Shown here in pieces: positions 31,322 through 39,330 of a DNA stretch of 47,323 nt. Where the stretch lies: the IMG/VR virus record IMGVR_UViG_3300050132_000059, positions 1 through 47,323 of that record, one strand, 5' to 3'. Each line of letters starts with the position of its first letter. Positions within the stretch are counted from its first letter, which is position 1. The notes under the pieces were generated by a model that made no database searches, was not told the DNA's origin, and saw only the letters and a program-made list of their open reading frames with translations. Source of the stretch: a virus. The translations under genes were made by a program, and so were the position numbers.

Positions 31322-31807
31322 ATGGATCACAAACTAATTGGCCGAAGGATCGCAACGTATCGCGAGAGGCGAACCATGTCGCAATCCGAACTGGCGCGGA
31401 GGTTGGATGTCACCCCGCAAACCGTTCAGAAATGGGAAGCGGGCGGCGCGCCACGCACTCACCGCATCGAAGCAATAGCTACGGTGCTCGGTGTGCCTGC
31501 TAGCGCGCTGGTAGGCGACGAAGCCCCCGCCGATGTGTCTGTGGCGGGGCGCCTATTACATGGTATTGACCTGGCGCGTATCGAACGGCTGGACGACGTA
31601 GCGTTGGCTTACGTACAGGGAAGATTGGATGAAGCGATCAAAGCGATGGAAGCCTTGGCACCCAGGCCAATTGTGGAGTCACCGGGAAAACCCTCATATG
31701 TGAATGTTGAGTTCGGGAGCAATACTTCGTTACGGGAGACAGAGCAGAACCTTGCCCGGCTGTTGCCAAATGTGAGAGAAACCAGTGGGAAGCGTAAGAA
31801 ATCTTGA
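31322..31807 (+). CDS. CI-like repressor with N-terminal HTH, no peptidase domain
   Basis: A 161-residue protein. The N-terminal XRE-type helix-turn-helix covers about residues 5-60 (LIGRRIATYRERRTMSQSELARRLDVTPQTVQKWEAGG). The remainder (AGRLLHGIDLARIERLDDVALAYVQGRLDEAIKAMEAL) is helical and short and lacks the S24 Ser/Lys self-cleavage motifs of lambda CI. It is divergent from the Cro-like gene and is the likely lysogenic repressor for the five operators. With no cleavage domain, induction must use another mechanism such as an anti-repressor. Confidence 0.8.
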   Translation: MDHKLIGRRIATYRERRTMSQSELARRLDVTPQTVQKWEAGGAPRTHRIEAIATVLGVPASALVGDEAPADVSVAGRLLHGIDLARIERLDDVALAYVQGRLDEAIKAMEALAPRPIVESPGKPSYVNVEFGSNTSLRETEQNLARLLPNVRETSGKRKKS

Positions 31808-32030
31808 TGAGTACCGCCTACTAAGAAACCAACAGGAAGATGTGGTTGAGGCAGCGAACGAACCAGAACATATTTACCTGTCGGTCGGCACGGACGGCAG
31901 AATCAAAATCCAGACTTACGATGGAGACAAGCGGCGAGCGCGCGAGCTATTGATCGCCTGTCAGATGCTTGTTTGTCGGCTGCTAGATTCAATGGGCGAT
32001 CCAGATGCAGCAGATCCGCCTCCTATTTAG
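31785..32030 (+). CDS. Small protein co-transcribed with the repressor (81 aa)
   Basis: Starts with GTG 31785, overlapping the repressor gene by 23 bp, after a GAGAGA. The sequence HIYLSVGTDGRIKIQTYDGDKRRARELLIACQMLVCRLLDSM is probably mixed alpha/beta. It would be expressed in lysogens with the repressor. Possible roles include immunity support or anti-repressor control, but no family is recognised. Confidence 0.55.
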   Translation: MGSVRNLDEYRLLRNQQEDVVEAANEPEHIYLSVGTDGRIKIQTYDGDKRRARELLIACQMLVCRLLDSMGDPDAADPPPI

Positions 32031-32146
32031 CCTAGATGTAACAATAAATATAAAAAATGATCAATAGTTAGAAATACGCTTAACTCAGCCATTGGATTGT
32101 TTCCGACTATCGCGCTCTCTGTAGTGGATGCCAAACAACGTAGAAG

Positions 32147-32167
32147 CCACCCTCGGGTGGTTTTTTT
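32147..32167 (+). terminator. Rho-independent terminator after the repressor operon
   Basis: CCACCC-TC-GGGTGG followed by seven T on the plus strand, 117 bp after the last stop of the repressor operon and just before the next operators. It should isolate lysogenic transcription from the following early promoter. The interval 32031-32146 is AT-rich and shows no gene. Confidence 0.85.
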
Positions 32168-32178
32168 ACGCTTTTCAC

Positions 32179-32195
32179 TACAACTTTCATTTGCA
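32179..32195. promoter_or_regulatory. Operator 4 (TACAA-N7-TTGCA)
   Basis: TACAACTTTCATTTGCA: same layout, with its spacer nearly identical to operator 1. It overlaps the candidate rightward early promoter, so repressor here should silence the recombination and integration operon. Confidence 0.65.
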
Positions 32196-32217
32196 GTCTA
32201 CAAATGGTTGTTGTAAT
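32190..32217 (+). promoter_or_regulatory. Candidate rightward early promoter (PL-like)
   Basis: TTTGCA (32190-32195), 16 bp, TGTAAT (32212-32217; one mismatch from the -10 consensus). Both boxes are overlapped by operators 4 and 5. It drives the operon beginning at 32269. Confidence 0.5.
32199..32215. promoter_or_regulatory. Operator 5 (TACAA-N7-TTGTA)
   Basis: TACAAATGGTTGTTGTA, perfect 5-bp arms. Centre is 20 bp from operator 4. Two further TTGTAG half-sites follow at 32224-32229 and 32245-32250, 21 bp apart, on the same strand. Confidence 0.65.
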
Positions 32218-32268
32218 CTGAGGTTGTAGTGAGAACAGACACCAGTTGTAGCCAACCGAAGGAAGCAC

Positions 32269-32589
32269 ATGAGCGCCGCTCTGCATGCCCACACCGACGA
32301 CGATCCATCGCGCACCGACACGCCGCCTTTCCACGATGCTCGCGTTGTGACCGAAAAGGAAGCCGTGGCCACCGTAAGTGCCCTACTCGCGTGGCGTGCT
32401 CACTCGGCCTTTGGACAAAACCGGCGCCAGTGGAACGAATGGCTGAACGACACGCTCGCCAACGTCCAGAGCGATGCACACCTCCTAATCATTTCACCGA
32501 CCGCGATCAGCGGCGTGCGCGGGATGCTCCATAAGGCAATCACCGTGCACGCCAACCATCTACTGGCCGAAATGGAGTCAGACGAATGA
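32269..32589 (+). CDS. First gene of rightward early operon, unknown function (106 aa)
   Basis: A 106-residue protein with a histidine/aspartate-rich N-terminus (HAHTDDDPSRTDTPPFHD) and helical body (TVSALLAWRAHSAFGQNRRQWNEWLNDTLANVQSDAHLL). GAAGGAAGCAC precedes its ATG. First after the operator-controlled promoter, so strongly repressed in lysogens. No family recognised; an early host-takeover or anti-defence role is only possible by position. Confidence 0.6.
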   Translation: MSAALHAHTDDDPSRTDTPPFHDARVVTEKEAVATVSALLAWRAHSAFGQNRRQWNEWLNDTLANVQSDAHLLIISPTAISGVRGMLHKAITVHANHLLAEMESDE

Positions 32590-32696
32590 TCAAGTTCGGC
32601 TGCCTATTTATGGCTGGGTGTTTGGCCCTCACGGCCTGCATCTGTGCGGGAAGCGTTTTCGCCTACCTCGTCATCACTCACCTGAGCAATCTATGA
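32586..32696 (+). CDS. Tiny Cys-rich membrane or secreted protein (36 aa)
   Basis: Thirty-six codons: MIKFGCLFMAGCLALTACIC, then AGSVFAYLVITHLSNL. It is almost all hydrophobic with four cysteines; LTAC resembles a lipobox. ATGA overlaps with both neighbours support translation. Role unknown. Confidence 0.5.
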   Translation: MIKFGCLFMAGCLALTACICAGSVFAYLVITHLSNL

Positions 32697-32830
32697 GACG
32701 CCTACTGAAAGAGCATCGCCACGGTGTTTTCATGGCGCTCATGTTTGTCACTGTCTTCTGTTTTGCGATGTATCTCGATGCTCACCACGAGCACGCGCAC
32801 TACCTCGCAACGTCAACCACTTCACGCTAA
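32693..32830 (+). CDS. Small membrane protein (45 aa)
   Basis: Reads MRRLLKEHRHGVFMALMFVT, then VFCFAMYLDAHHEHAHYLATSTTSR: basic start, one transmembrane helix and a histidine-rich tail. ATGA overlap with the previous gene. The orientation rule predicts an N-terminus-inside topology. Function unknown. Confidence 0.5.
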   Translation: MRRLLKEHRHGVFMALMFVTVFCFAMYLDAHHEHAHYLATSTTSR

Positions 32831-32845
32831 ATCATAAGGACAACC

Positions 32846-33913
32846 ATGAGCAAGGTAATGGAACTAGCGAAGCTTCCGCCCAAGGAAAGTGCCCTGACGG
32901 TGTTCAGCGCCGAACAGGGTCTTGATCCCTATCTGGCAAAGATCCGTGCCGAGATAGACGATTTCGAGCCTGAAGTGGGCACGAAAAAGGGGCGCGATGC
33001 GATTGCCTCCATCGCTTTCAAGGTAGCGAAGGTGAAGGTCGCCCTGGATGACATGGGCAAGGAAGTGAACGCGAATCTTAAAGAGATTCCCAAGAAGGTG
33101 GACGCCGAGCGCAAGCGCATGCGGGATCTGCTCGATGCGTGGAAGGATGAAGTGCGCCAGCCTCTCACCGATTGGGAGAACGCCGAAACCCAGCGCGTCC
33201 AACAGCACGAGCAAGCCATCGCGATGATTGCAGCCTTTGCCGTGGATCTGGATGGAATGGCAGCCGCTGATCTTCGTCAATGTCTAACTGACGCCGACGC
33301 GATTCTGATCGGTGCCCAGTGGGAAGAATTTGAGGTCGAGGCACTGCGTACGAAGGAAGCCACGGTTTCCAAGCTGCGGGCCGCCATTATGGCGCGGGAG
33401 CGTTACGAGTCCGAACAGGCGGAGCTTGAACGGCTTAGAGCCGAAGCTGCTCACCGTGCTGAGCTTGACCGTGAAGCACTCATTGCGCAGCAGGCGGCCG
33501 ATCTAGCCCGCGAGCAAGCGCAAGAAGCCGCGAAGGTTGAGCGCGATGCGGCGGCCCGCCGCGAACGTGAAGCCGCTGAGGCTGCTGAGAAACGCGAGCT
33601 GGAACTAAAGCTCCAGACCGAGCGAGCAGAGCGTGATCGCATCGAAGCCAATAGCCGCGCTGAACAGGCAATTCGTGATTCAGCACGGCGTGCCGAAGAG
33701 GCAGCTGGCGCCGAGCGTGCGCGCCAAGCCGCTGAACTGGCCCAGGCAGCGGCCGATACAAAGGCCCGTGAAGCCGACAAGGCGCACAAGACCACTATCA
33801 ACCGTGCTGCGCTGGCCGCGTTCGTCACCGGCGGCATGACCGAAGAGTGCGCAAAGCTGGCCGTCACGCTGATCGCCAAGAAAGCGATCCCCGCCATCAG
33901 AATTTCATACTAG
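32846..33913 (+). CDS. DUF1351-like coiled-coil protein in recombination module
   Basis: A 355-residue protein: an N-terminal globular part (LDPYLAKIRAEIDDFEPEVGTKKGRDAIASIAFKVAKVKVALDDMGKE), then a long arginine/glutamate/alanine coiled coil (about residues 190-310) and a conserved tail (HKTTINRAALAAFVTGGMTEECAKLAVTLIAKK). This DUF1351-type protein commonly precedes Erf/exonuclease genes in phages. It probably scaffolds or regulates recombination proteins, though no activity is demonstrated to my knowledge. Confidence 0.75.
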   Translation: MSKVMELAKLPPKESALTVFSAEQGLDPYLAKIRAEIDDFEPEVGTKKGRDAIASIAFKVAKVKVALDDMGKEVNANLKEIPKKVDAERKRMRDLLDAWKDEVRQPLTDWENAETQRVQQHEQAIAMIAAFAVDLDGMAAADLRQCLTDADAILIGAQWEEFEVEALRTKEATVSKLRAAIMARERYESEQAELERLRAEAAHRAELDREALIAQQAADLAREQAQEAAKVERDAAARREREAAEAAEKRELELKLQTERAERDRIEANSRAEQAIRDSARRAEEAAGAERARQAAELAQAAADTKAREADKAHKTTINRAALAAFVTGGMTEECAKLAVTLIAKKAIPAIRISY

Positions 33914-33923
33914 GAGCGGCAGC

Positions 33924-34511
33924 ATGCCAGCTATCCACGCAGCGATCCTTAGCGCCATGTCCGATATCTCCAAGACCGGCATCGCTAAGGCATCAAAAAA
34001 TAAAGACCAGAACTACCAATTCCGAGGCATTGAAGCTGCCATGAACGAGATGTCGGTGATCCTCATTCGCAACGGCATCACGATCGAGCCTAAATATTCC
34101 GACCGCACGGTTGTAGATCACCCCACCAAGAGCGGCGGCATGATGCATTTTGCCAGCGTTAAAGGGGTGTTCAAGTTCGAGGCGGCCGACGGTTCGAGTA
34201 TTTCCCCTGAATTCTATGGCGAAGGTTCTGATGTGTCGGATAAGGCCACCACGAAAGCCCAGTCCGTGGCATTCCGTACCGCCCTATTCCAGACGTTTGT
34301 AGTGCCGACGATGGCGATGGATCCCGAGGATGATGCGGGTGAAGAAACCGTTTCGCCCGAGGTCCAGGCGCTACTCGACAACGCTGAAGCAGCGGCGCGA
34401 AAGGGCATTGATGCCTACCAAACCTATTTCAAATCGATCACGAAAGAAGATCGCGTCACCCTCGGCCCATGGCATGAGGAATTTAAAGAACTTGCCGCTG
34501 GAGTCCAATAA
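33924..34511 (+). CDS. Erf-family single-strand annealing protein
   Basis: A 195-residue protein: MSDISKTGIAKASKNKDQNYQFRGIEAAMNEMS and EFYGEGSDVSDKATTKAQSVAFRTALFQTF are signature sequences of the Erf/DUF recombinase superfamily. Such proteins anneal complementary single strands left by an exonuclease. AGGAG lies seven bases before the ATG. It is followed by the YqaJ exonuclease with a one-base overlap, forming a Red-like pair. Confidence 0.88.
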   Translation: MPAIHAAILSAMSDISKTGIAKASKNKDQNYQFRGIEAAMNEMSVILIRNGITIEPKYSDRTVVDHPTKSGGMMHFASVKGVFKFEAADGSSISPEFYGEGSDVSDKATTKAQSVAFRTALFQTFVVPTMAMDPEDDAGEETVSPEVQALLDNAEAAARKGIDAYQTYFKSITKEDRVTLGPWHEEFKELAAGVQ

Positions 34512-35155
34512 TGAAAATCCTAACCTGCGCCCAAGGAAGTCCCGAATGGCATGCGGCTCGTGCCGGCGTCATCACTGCATCCATGTTCGGAACTGCCCGC
34601 GCGCGCCTGAAAAGCGGCGCCGACAAGGGCGACTATTCTGCCGCCGCCAAAGACTACGCCTTCCGCGTGGCGATTGAGCGTATCAGCGGGGAAGCCCTTG
34701 ATGAAGGATTCGAGACGTGGCAGATGCGCCGGGGCCATGACCTGGAGCCGGATGCGCGCCGCGAGCATGAGAACGCCACCGGTCTCGTTGTCCAGCGTGC
34801 TGGCTTTGTTCTTACCGACGATTCGCTATTTGGTGCCAGCGCCGACGGTCTCATCGGAGAGGATGGTGGTAGCGAATACAAATGCTTCGTGGCACCCGAG
34901 AAGCTTCGTTCGATCTTGATCGACGGCGATTGGTCCGATCTGACCGATCAGGTTCAGGGTTGCCTCTGGATTACCGGCCGCAAATGGTGGGATCAATGTC
35001 TATATTGCCCAGCCCTAGCGCCTGCGGGAAAGAATTTCGTTCGTCTGCGCGTTGAGCGTGACGACGATTACATCGAGGCCATGGAGACTGAACTATTGCA
35101 ATTCGAGCGTCTTGTGACCTGCTACCAAATGAACCTACAAAAAGAGGCTGCGTAA
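34511..35155 (+). CDS. YqaJ-type phage exonuclease
   Basis: A 214-residue exonuclease of the YqaJ/lambda-Exo fold. Motifs: [18 protein letters not shown] at residues 10-27, [15 protein letters not shown] with E79, [10 protein letters not shown] with D112, and the E-x-K catalytic pair E122/K124 in SEYKC; Q147 follows. It digests one strand from double-strand ends to create substrate for the Erf annealing protein. Its stop overlaps the SSB start (TAATG). Confidence 0.9.
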   Translation: MKILTCAQGSPEWHAARAGVITASMFGTARARLKSGADKGDYSAAAKDYAFRVAIERISGEALDEGFETWQMRRGHDLEPDARREHENATGLVVQRAGFVLTDDSLFGASADGLIGEDGGSEYKCFVAPEKLRSILIDGDWSDLTDQVQGCLWITGRKWWDQCLYCPALAPAGKNFVRLRVERDDDYIEAMETELLQFERLVTCYQMNLQKEAA

Positions 35156-35646
35156 TGGCATCGGTCAACAAGGTAATTCTCGTCGGCAATCTTGGGCGTG
35201 ATCCTGAAGTACGTTTCAACCCCGAAGGCGGGGCAGTTTGCAATATGTCGATCGCAACCGCGTCATCATGGAAAGACAAGGCGACTGGCGAGAAACGTGA
35301 AGAAACCGAATGGCATCGTGTCGTAATGTACGGCCGCCTGGCGGAGATTGCTGGCGAATACCTTCGTAAGGGGCGCCCTGTCTACTTGGAAGGCCGCCTA
35401 AAAACCCGGAAATGGCAGGACAAGGAAACGGGCGCCGACCGCTATGCCACCGAAATAGTGGCCGACCAGATGCAAATGCTCGGCAGCAAAGGGGATGACG
35501 AGGGCGAAAGTAATCCTTCTCCCGCCGCAAGACCGACGCGCCAAAGCACGCCCCCCGCGCAACAGCCGCGATCTGCTGCGCCCGTTCAGAGCAAACCGGC
35601 TGGAGGCAGCAGCCTTGCCGACATGGAAGACGACATTCCCTTCTAA
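35155..35646 (+). CDS. ssb: Single-stranded DNA-binding protein
   Basis: A 163-residue SSB with a canonical OB fold ([39 protein letters not shown]..., residues 1-110), a disordered glutamine/proline linker and the acidic tail DDIPF that recruits partner proteins. Length and motifs match bacterial-type SSB. It completes the recombination module and likely serves replication. Confidence 0.95.
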   Translation: MASVNKVILVGNLGRDPEVRFNPEGGAVCNMSIATASSWKDKATGEKREETEWHRVVMYGRLAEIAGEYLRKGRPVYLEGRLKTRKWQDKETGADRYATEIVADQMQMLGSKGDDEGESNPSPAARPTRQSTPPAQQPRSAAPVQSKPAGGSSLADMEDDIPF

Positions 35647-35681
35647 CCCCCGGCGCGTCCGGCTGATTTAAGAGAGAGATT

Positions 35682-35930
35682 ATGACTAGTCAGGGCCAAT
35701 CGAAGCGCGGAAGCATCGCAGAGGCGTTCGTAAACATCGCGGTCGGCCTGGTCGTGAGCATGATCGCCAATTCGATCGTGTTCCCGGCGTATGGCTTCCA
35801 CGTCTCTATCGCGGACAACGTCGGTATCACGCTGATTTACACCGCGATATCGCTCGTGCGCTCGTACTGCCTGCGCCGGACGTTTAACTGGATCGGCTTC
35901 GGGCGGCTCGCGTCAAAAGGTCAGCGATGA
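35682..35930 (+). CDS. DUF7220-type small membrane protein
   Basis: An 82-residue protein with two transmembrane helices (IAEAFVNIAVGLVVSMIANSIVF and VGITLIYTAISLVRSYCL) and basic ends. The pattern SKRGS-EAFVN-IAVG matches DUF7220 phage proteins. The stop overlaps the methyltransferase start as ATGA. Function unknown. Confidence 0.7.
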   Translation: MTSQGQSKRGSIAEAFVNIAVGLVVSMIANSIVFPAYGFHVSIADNVGITLIYTAISLVRSYCLRRTFNWIGFGRLASKGQR

Positions 35931-36391
35931 TCCTCGATCCATGTTGCGGTAGCCGCATGTTCTGGTTCAACCCGGAGAACCAAGGCGTTCTGTTTGGTGA
36001 CATCCGCGATGAAGAGCACACGCTCTGCGACGGCCGCGCACTGAGCATCAAGCCGGATGTAGTGATGGATTTCCGGGATATGCCCTTCGCTGACGGCATG
36101 TTCAAGCTGGTGGCGTTTGATCCCCCACACCTTCGCCGCGCTGGATTAACCGGATGGATCGGTAAGAAGTACGGGATTCTCGGCGATGACTGGCGGGAAG
36201 ATTTGCGCCGCGGCTTCTCCGAATGCTTTCGCGTGCTCGAGCCGGAGGGTGTGCTCATTTTCAAATGGAATGAAGTGCAGATTAAGGTCAGCGAGATATT
36301 GGCGCTCACGGATCAGAAACCGTTATTCGGCCACAAGTCAGGACGCCGCGCTGATACCCATTGGATATGTTTCATGAAGAGGCCAGCATGA
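35927..36391 (+). CDS. SAM-dependent DNA methyltransferase (DPPH)
   Basis: A 154-residue class I methyltransferase. SAM-binding motif I is ILDPCCGSRMFWFN (residues 2-15), the acidic motif VLFGDIRD follows, and the catalytic motif DPPH is at 65-68, as in N6-adenine or N4-cytosine enzymes. The C-terminal LIFKWNEVQIKVSEIL matches motif VIII. The target is unknown; such orphan phage methylases protect DNA from host restriction. Confidence 0.85.
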   Translation: MILDPCCGSRMFWFNPENQGVLFGDIRDEEHTLCDGRALSIKPDVVMDFRDMPFADGMFKLVAFDPPHLRRAGLTGWIGKKYGILGDDWREDLRRGFSECFRVLEPEGVLIFKWNEVQIKVSEILALTDQKPLFGHKSGRRADTHWICFMKRPA

Positions 36392-36981
36392 GCACCGTCG
36401 CCGTTCTCTTCGCGCGCGCAGACAGCGTTTATAAGACGATGCCCGATTGCGACGTCTGGGACATTGACCGTGATGCCATGAACTGGCCTGGAGGTTCGCC
36501 CATTGTGGCCCATCCGCCATGCCGAGCTTGGGGACGCCTATCCCACATGGCGAATCCACGCCCTGGTGAAATGGACTTAGCTCGCTGGGCCGTTTCTCAA
36601 ATTAGAGTCTATGGCGGAGTTCTAGAGCATCCAGCCGCTTCTAGGCTTTGGGCTGACCAACATCTGCCGGCGCCAGGTCAGCGTGATATCTATGGCGGCT
36701 GGACGCTAACCATCGCTCAAAACTGGTGGGGCCATCGCGCCGAGAAATTGACGCGGCTTTATATCGTTGGATGCCCAGCCAATGAACTTCCTGATATTCC
36801 CTTCACCCTCGGGCGAGCTACTCATGTGATCGCCTCATCGACCGGCAGACAGCGCCGCGGCCATCCAGATTTTCGCCCGGAAGTTACGAGGGCAGAGCGA
36901 GAAAGAACCCCTCCCGAGCTGGCGACCTGGCTTTGCGAAGTCGCCCGCCGGTGCCACGTAAAACAAAAGGAAGCAGCATGA
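36388..36981 (+). CDS. Pro-Pro-Cys protein resembling cytosine-C5 methyltransferases
   Basis: A 197-residue protein starting MSTVAVLFARADSVYKTMPDCDVWDID (the ATG overlaps the previous stop). It has HPPC at 42-45 within IVAHPPCRAWGRLS and GGVLEHPAASRLW near 76-88, echoing the PPC nucleophile loop and the ENP motif of C5-cytosine enzymes, but lacks a clear glycine-rich SAM loop. It may be a compact or inactive relative, or a different nucleotide-modifying protein. It is coupled to the DPPH methylase, suggesting a shared DNA-modification task. Confidence 0.6.
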   Translation: MSTVAVLFARADSVYKTMPDCDVWDIDRDAMNWPGGSPIVAHPPCRAWGRLSHMANPRPGEMDLARWAVSQIRVYGGVLEHPAASRLWADQHLPAPGQRDIYGGWTLTIAQNWWGHRAEKLTRLYIVGCPANELPDIPFTLGRATHVIASSTGRQRRGHPDFRPEVTRAERERTPPELATWLCEVARRCHVKQKEAA

Positions 36982-37322
36982 CCGACCACTCCACCCCCGA
37001 TCCCACGAATGCGAAGGCTGAGCCTGTCGTAGTCGGCGCCGATGATATTCATTGGTTCGAAGAAGCATTCCGCGCCTGGGAGTGCAACGATATGGCAGGT
37101 GTACTAGACGGCTTAACGTCCGCCGTGAATTACTTCGTGCCTTCACCTGCTGCGCCTGTTGCTGCGGTGCCTGGATGGATGCCAACATGTGCGAAGGCGC
37201 CCGGGCATTTAATAGAAAGGCTTCGCCACCACGCTACAGACAAGCAAAATTCTGCATTTGCTCGATCAACAATGGCGGAAGTGCTTTCATATTTAGTTGT
37301 CGCGCCGGAGGTGAAACCATGA
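36978..37322 (+). CDS. Small protein of unknown function (114 aa)
   Basis: Starts at ATG 36978 by ATGA overlap: MTDHSTPDPTNAKAEPVVVG, then DDIHWFEEAFRAWECNDMAGVLDGLTSAVNYFVP. Predicted helical middle with a proline/alanine-rich linker. No family recognised. It is coupled to its neighbours in a series of accessory genes. Confidence 0.55.
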   Translation: MTDHSTPDPTNAKAEPVVVGADDIHWFEEAFRAWECNDMAGVLDGLTSAVNYFVPSPAAPVAAVPGWMPTCAKAPGHLIERLRHHATDKQNSAFARSTMAEVLSYLVVAPEVKP

Positions 37323-38578
37323 GCACCAAAGAACTTAGCGGAAAGGAATACTACGAAGCTGGTGAGGCTTGTTTTTATCGCAATAGGAAGAAAGCTAACG
37401 GCAACGAATTGTCCCGCCACATTTTCGTCAATTTAGGCGCGCACGAACAAGCCTCTTGGGTAGTCCAGGCATTCATCGAATCCGCCGTGCTCACCAGGGT
37501 AGGCGCCGCACCTGAAGGCTGGAAGGAATTCATTGAATACTGTGCAAGTTGCCACGGAAAGGAGATTAACGGGAATCGGCTAGCTATTCAGGCCAATTCA
37601 CTGCTCGCCAAGGTAAGCGCACCGGCTAGTGTCTCGGATTCTGGAGATTTACCCGAGCCTGCAATAGTTGACCCGGGGCGGTTCGGCGTTGCGTATTCTC
37701 TGAAGCAAATGGCGGAATATGGTGCAAAGAAAACTAGCGCCGCTCGCCATGCTGCTTTAGAAGATGCTGCCAAAACCGCCGACTCATTCACGTGCGGAAC
37801 ATGCGGGATGGATGGAAAGGCCGGAAATGCTATCCGGTCGCTCATCTACGCCGCCCCAACGCAAAGCACGCAGCAACCGGATACCGGCTACTTTGGCAGC
37901 GAAACGCTAGCAACGCATTATGTTAAGCAACCGGATGCAGACAAAGATCGCCTTCTCGCCGCGCTTGAGCGTGCTGCTGCCGCGGAAGATGCTCTGCGCG
38001 CCCTGACCGATGAGTGTAATAACGACGCGATTCCAGGATGGGAGGATCGCATGCAAGCGTGTATCGAGCGCGCTAATCGCATCCTCGCACCCCAGGCTAC
38101 GCAGCAACCGGATGCGGGCGAGCCTCCATTGAAAAGAGAAAGCCAATGGGTGCAGTGGTACCGGGAAAACAAGGGCGTTTCTTACTATGAGGCGCGGAAT
38201 GAGTGGGAAAGAAGATCCGCCGCGCTCGTTCCGCCGCCCCAGGTTGCGCCCATGCTCGAACCGTCCGGAAATACCGGAGAGTTGCCCCAGGTTGCGCAGG
38301 GCGATGAGCCGCTGACCATTGCTGACTTTACAGCGCTGATTGACGATTACCAATGCGCACAAAAAGATGGCTCTGCCAACGACAGAGCGAACGCACGTAT
38401 CGCGCTAATGAATGCCTACCGGTCGGCCCTTTCTCGCCAGCCTAGCGCGGGGGATGCGAAGGCAATAGCTCGGCTTGAAGTAGCCGCATTGCAGTTGGAT
38501 GCAGTTCCGGGGATGTTTGGTTTCGGCGACGATATACGGAGCGCTATAGCGATGATCCAAAGAGGTAAAAATGACTGA
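37319..38578 (+). CDS. Modular accessory protein of unknown function with repeated linkers (419 aa)
   Basis: Begins MSTKELSGKEYYEAGEACFY, ATG overlapping the previous stop. It contains a cysteine pair motif CGTCG around residue 159, a repeated QQPD/KQPD linker (coding repeats GCAACCGGAT at 37873, 37927 and 38104), and ERAAAAEDALRALTDECNNDAIPGWEDRMQACIERANRIL. The mosaic composition is typical of accessory Ea-type proteins in lambdoid left-arm regions. Function unknown. Confidence 0.6.
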   Translation: MSTKELSGKEYYEAGEACFYRNRKKANGNELSRHIFVNLGAHEQASWVVQAFIESAVLTRVGAAPEGWKEFIEYCASCHGKEINGNRLAIQANSLLAKVSAPASVSDSGDLPEPAIVDPGRFGVAYSLKQMAEYGAKKTSAARHAALEDAAKTADSFTCGTCGMDGKAGNAIRSLIYAAPTQSTQQPDTGYFGSETLATHYVKQPDADKDRLLAALERAAAAEDALRALTDECNNDAIPGWEDRMQACIERANRILAPQATQQPDAGEPPLKRESQWVQWYRENKGVSYYEARNEWERRSAALVPPPQVAPMLEPSGNTGELPQVAQGDEPLTIADFTALIDDYQCAQKDGSANDRANARIALMNAYRSALSRQPSAGDAKAIARLEVAALQLDAVPGMFGFGDDIRSAIAMIQRGKND

Positions 38579-38768
38579 CCGCGAAAGAGCTTTGCGCTAC
38601 GCCGCTGACGTTCTCCGCTTCGATTCTGTCGAAAGCGTATTCAACGTACATGTCGGGTCACTGTCTGCTAAGCGCTACAAAGAATTATCCGCAATAGCAG
38701 ATGCGGTATCTGCTGAGGTAGCAGCCCTCAGAAAGGTGGCACCTGAAGCAACGAAGGGGACGAAATGA
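38571..38768 (+). CDS. Small protein of unknown function (65 aa)
   Basis: A charged helical protein (RERALRYAADVLRFDSVESVFN, then KRYKELSAIADAVSAEVAALRKV) ending KGTK. Overlaps the previous gene by 8 bp. The final bases and the next ribosome site are duplicated at the end of the following gene. Confidence 0.5.
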   Translation: MTDRERALRYAADVLRFDSVESVFNVHVGSLSAKRYKELSAIADAVSAEVAALRKVAPEATKGTK

Positions 38769-39073
38769 AAGACGCAGAGCAACAGGTAATCGCGCGTGGC
38801 CTGAACATCTATTACGAGGGCCGGTTCGCCGGTGAGACAGATGATCTACTCGAGGCCAGGAAATTGTGGGCCGAAGACTTGCGCACTGCCCTACTCACCA
38901 ACACAGCAAGCAAGATCCTGGTGGACGCTGCGGCCCTGCGGCAGTTATTGGTAGCCATCAACGGACCCGCACACTACATCCGCGAACTGCAAGTCATACG
39001 CAGCCTGGGCGACAGCCCGATCGATTTGTTGGTCGACGAATACAACGTCTGGGCGGCGAAGGGGACGAAATGA
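38765..39073 (+). CDS. Small protein of unknown function (102 aa)
   Basis: MKDAEQQVIARGLNIYYEGRFAGE..., then AALRQLLVAINGPAHYIRELQVIRSL, ending KGTK. ATGA overlap with the gene before, and GGGGACGAA as ribosome-binding site. Probably helical; no family recognised. Confidence 0.55.
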   Translation: MKDAEQQVIARGLNIYYEGRFAGETDDLLEARKLWAEDLRTALLTNTASKILVDAAALRQLLVAINGPAHYIRELQVIRSLGDSPIDLLVDEYNVWAAKGTK

Positions 39074-39297
39074 AACGACGCGTTCCCATGACTCCAGACC
39101 GACTACGAGACAACCGCCGGTGGCGCCGTCAATGTCCTCCTGGAACAAAGAGTATTGCTTGGACAAGCAGCATCGAATATGTCGGCGCATCGCCAGCCCT
39201 TTTTTGGACTGACAAAGCCATATGGCTGATCTGTTTGGCAATTGCTGGCACCGGCTGGGCGCTGGCTAAGTGGCTGCTGATAAAGGCTTCCCAATGA
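39070..39297 (+). CDS. Small membrane-anchored protein (75 aa)
   Basis: MKRRVPMTPDRLRDNRRWRR N-terminal basic part and a C-terminal transmembrane helix (AIWLICLAIAGTGWALAKWLLI). The start is chosen from the ATGA overlap and the GGGGACGAA site; a longer open frame upstream lacks support. Function unknown. Confidence 0.55.
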   Translation: MKRRVPMTPDRLRDNRRWRRQCPPGTKSIAWTSSIEYVGASPALFWTDKAIWLICLAIAGTGWALAKWLLIKASQ

Positions 39298-39330
39298 CCG
39301 CCCTACGCCGCACCGAGCCGAGAGGCTAAT

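Noticed and set aside
32224-32250. A sixth operator downstream of the rightward promoter
   Set aside because: Only two TTGTAG half-sites are present; no matching CAA half lies at the 7-bp spacing.
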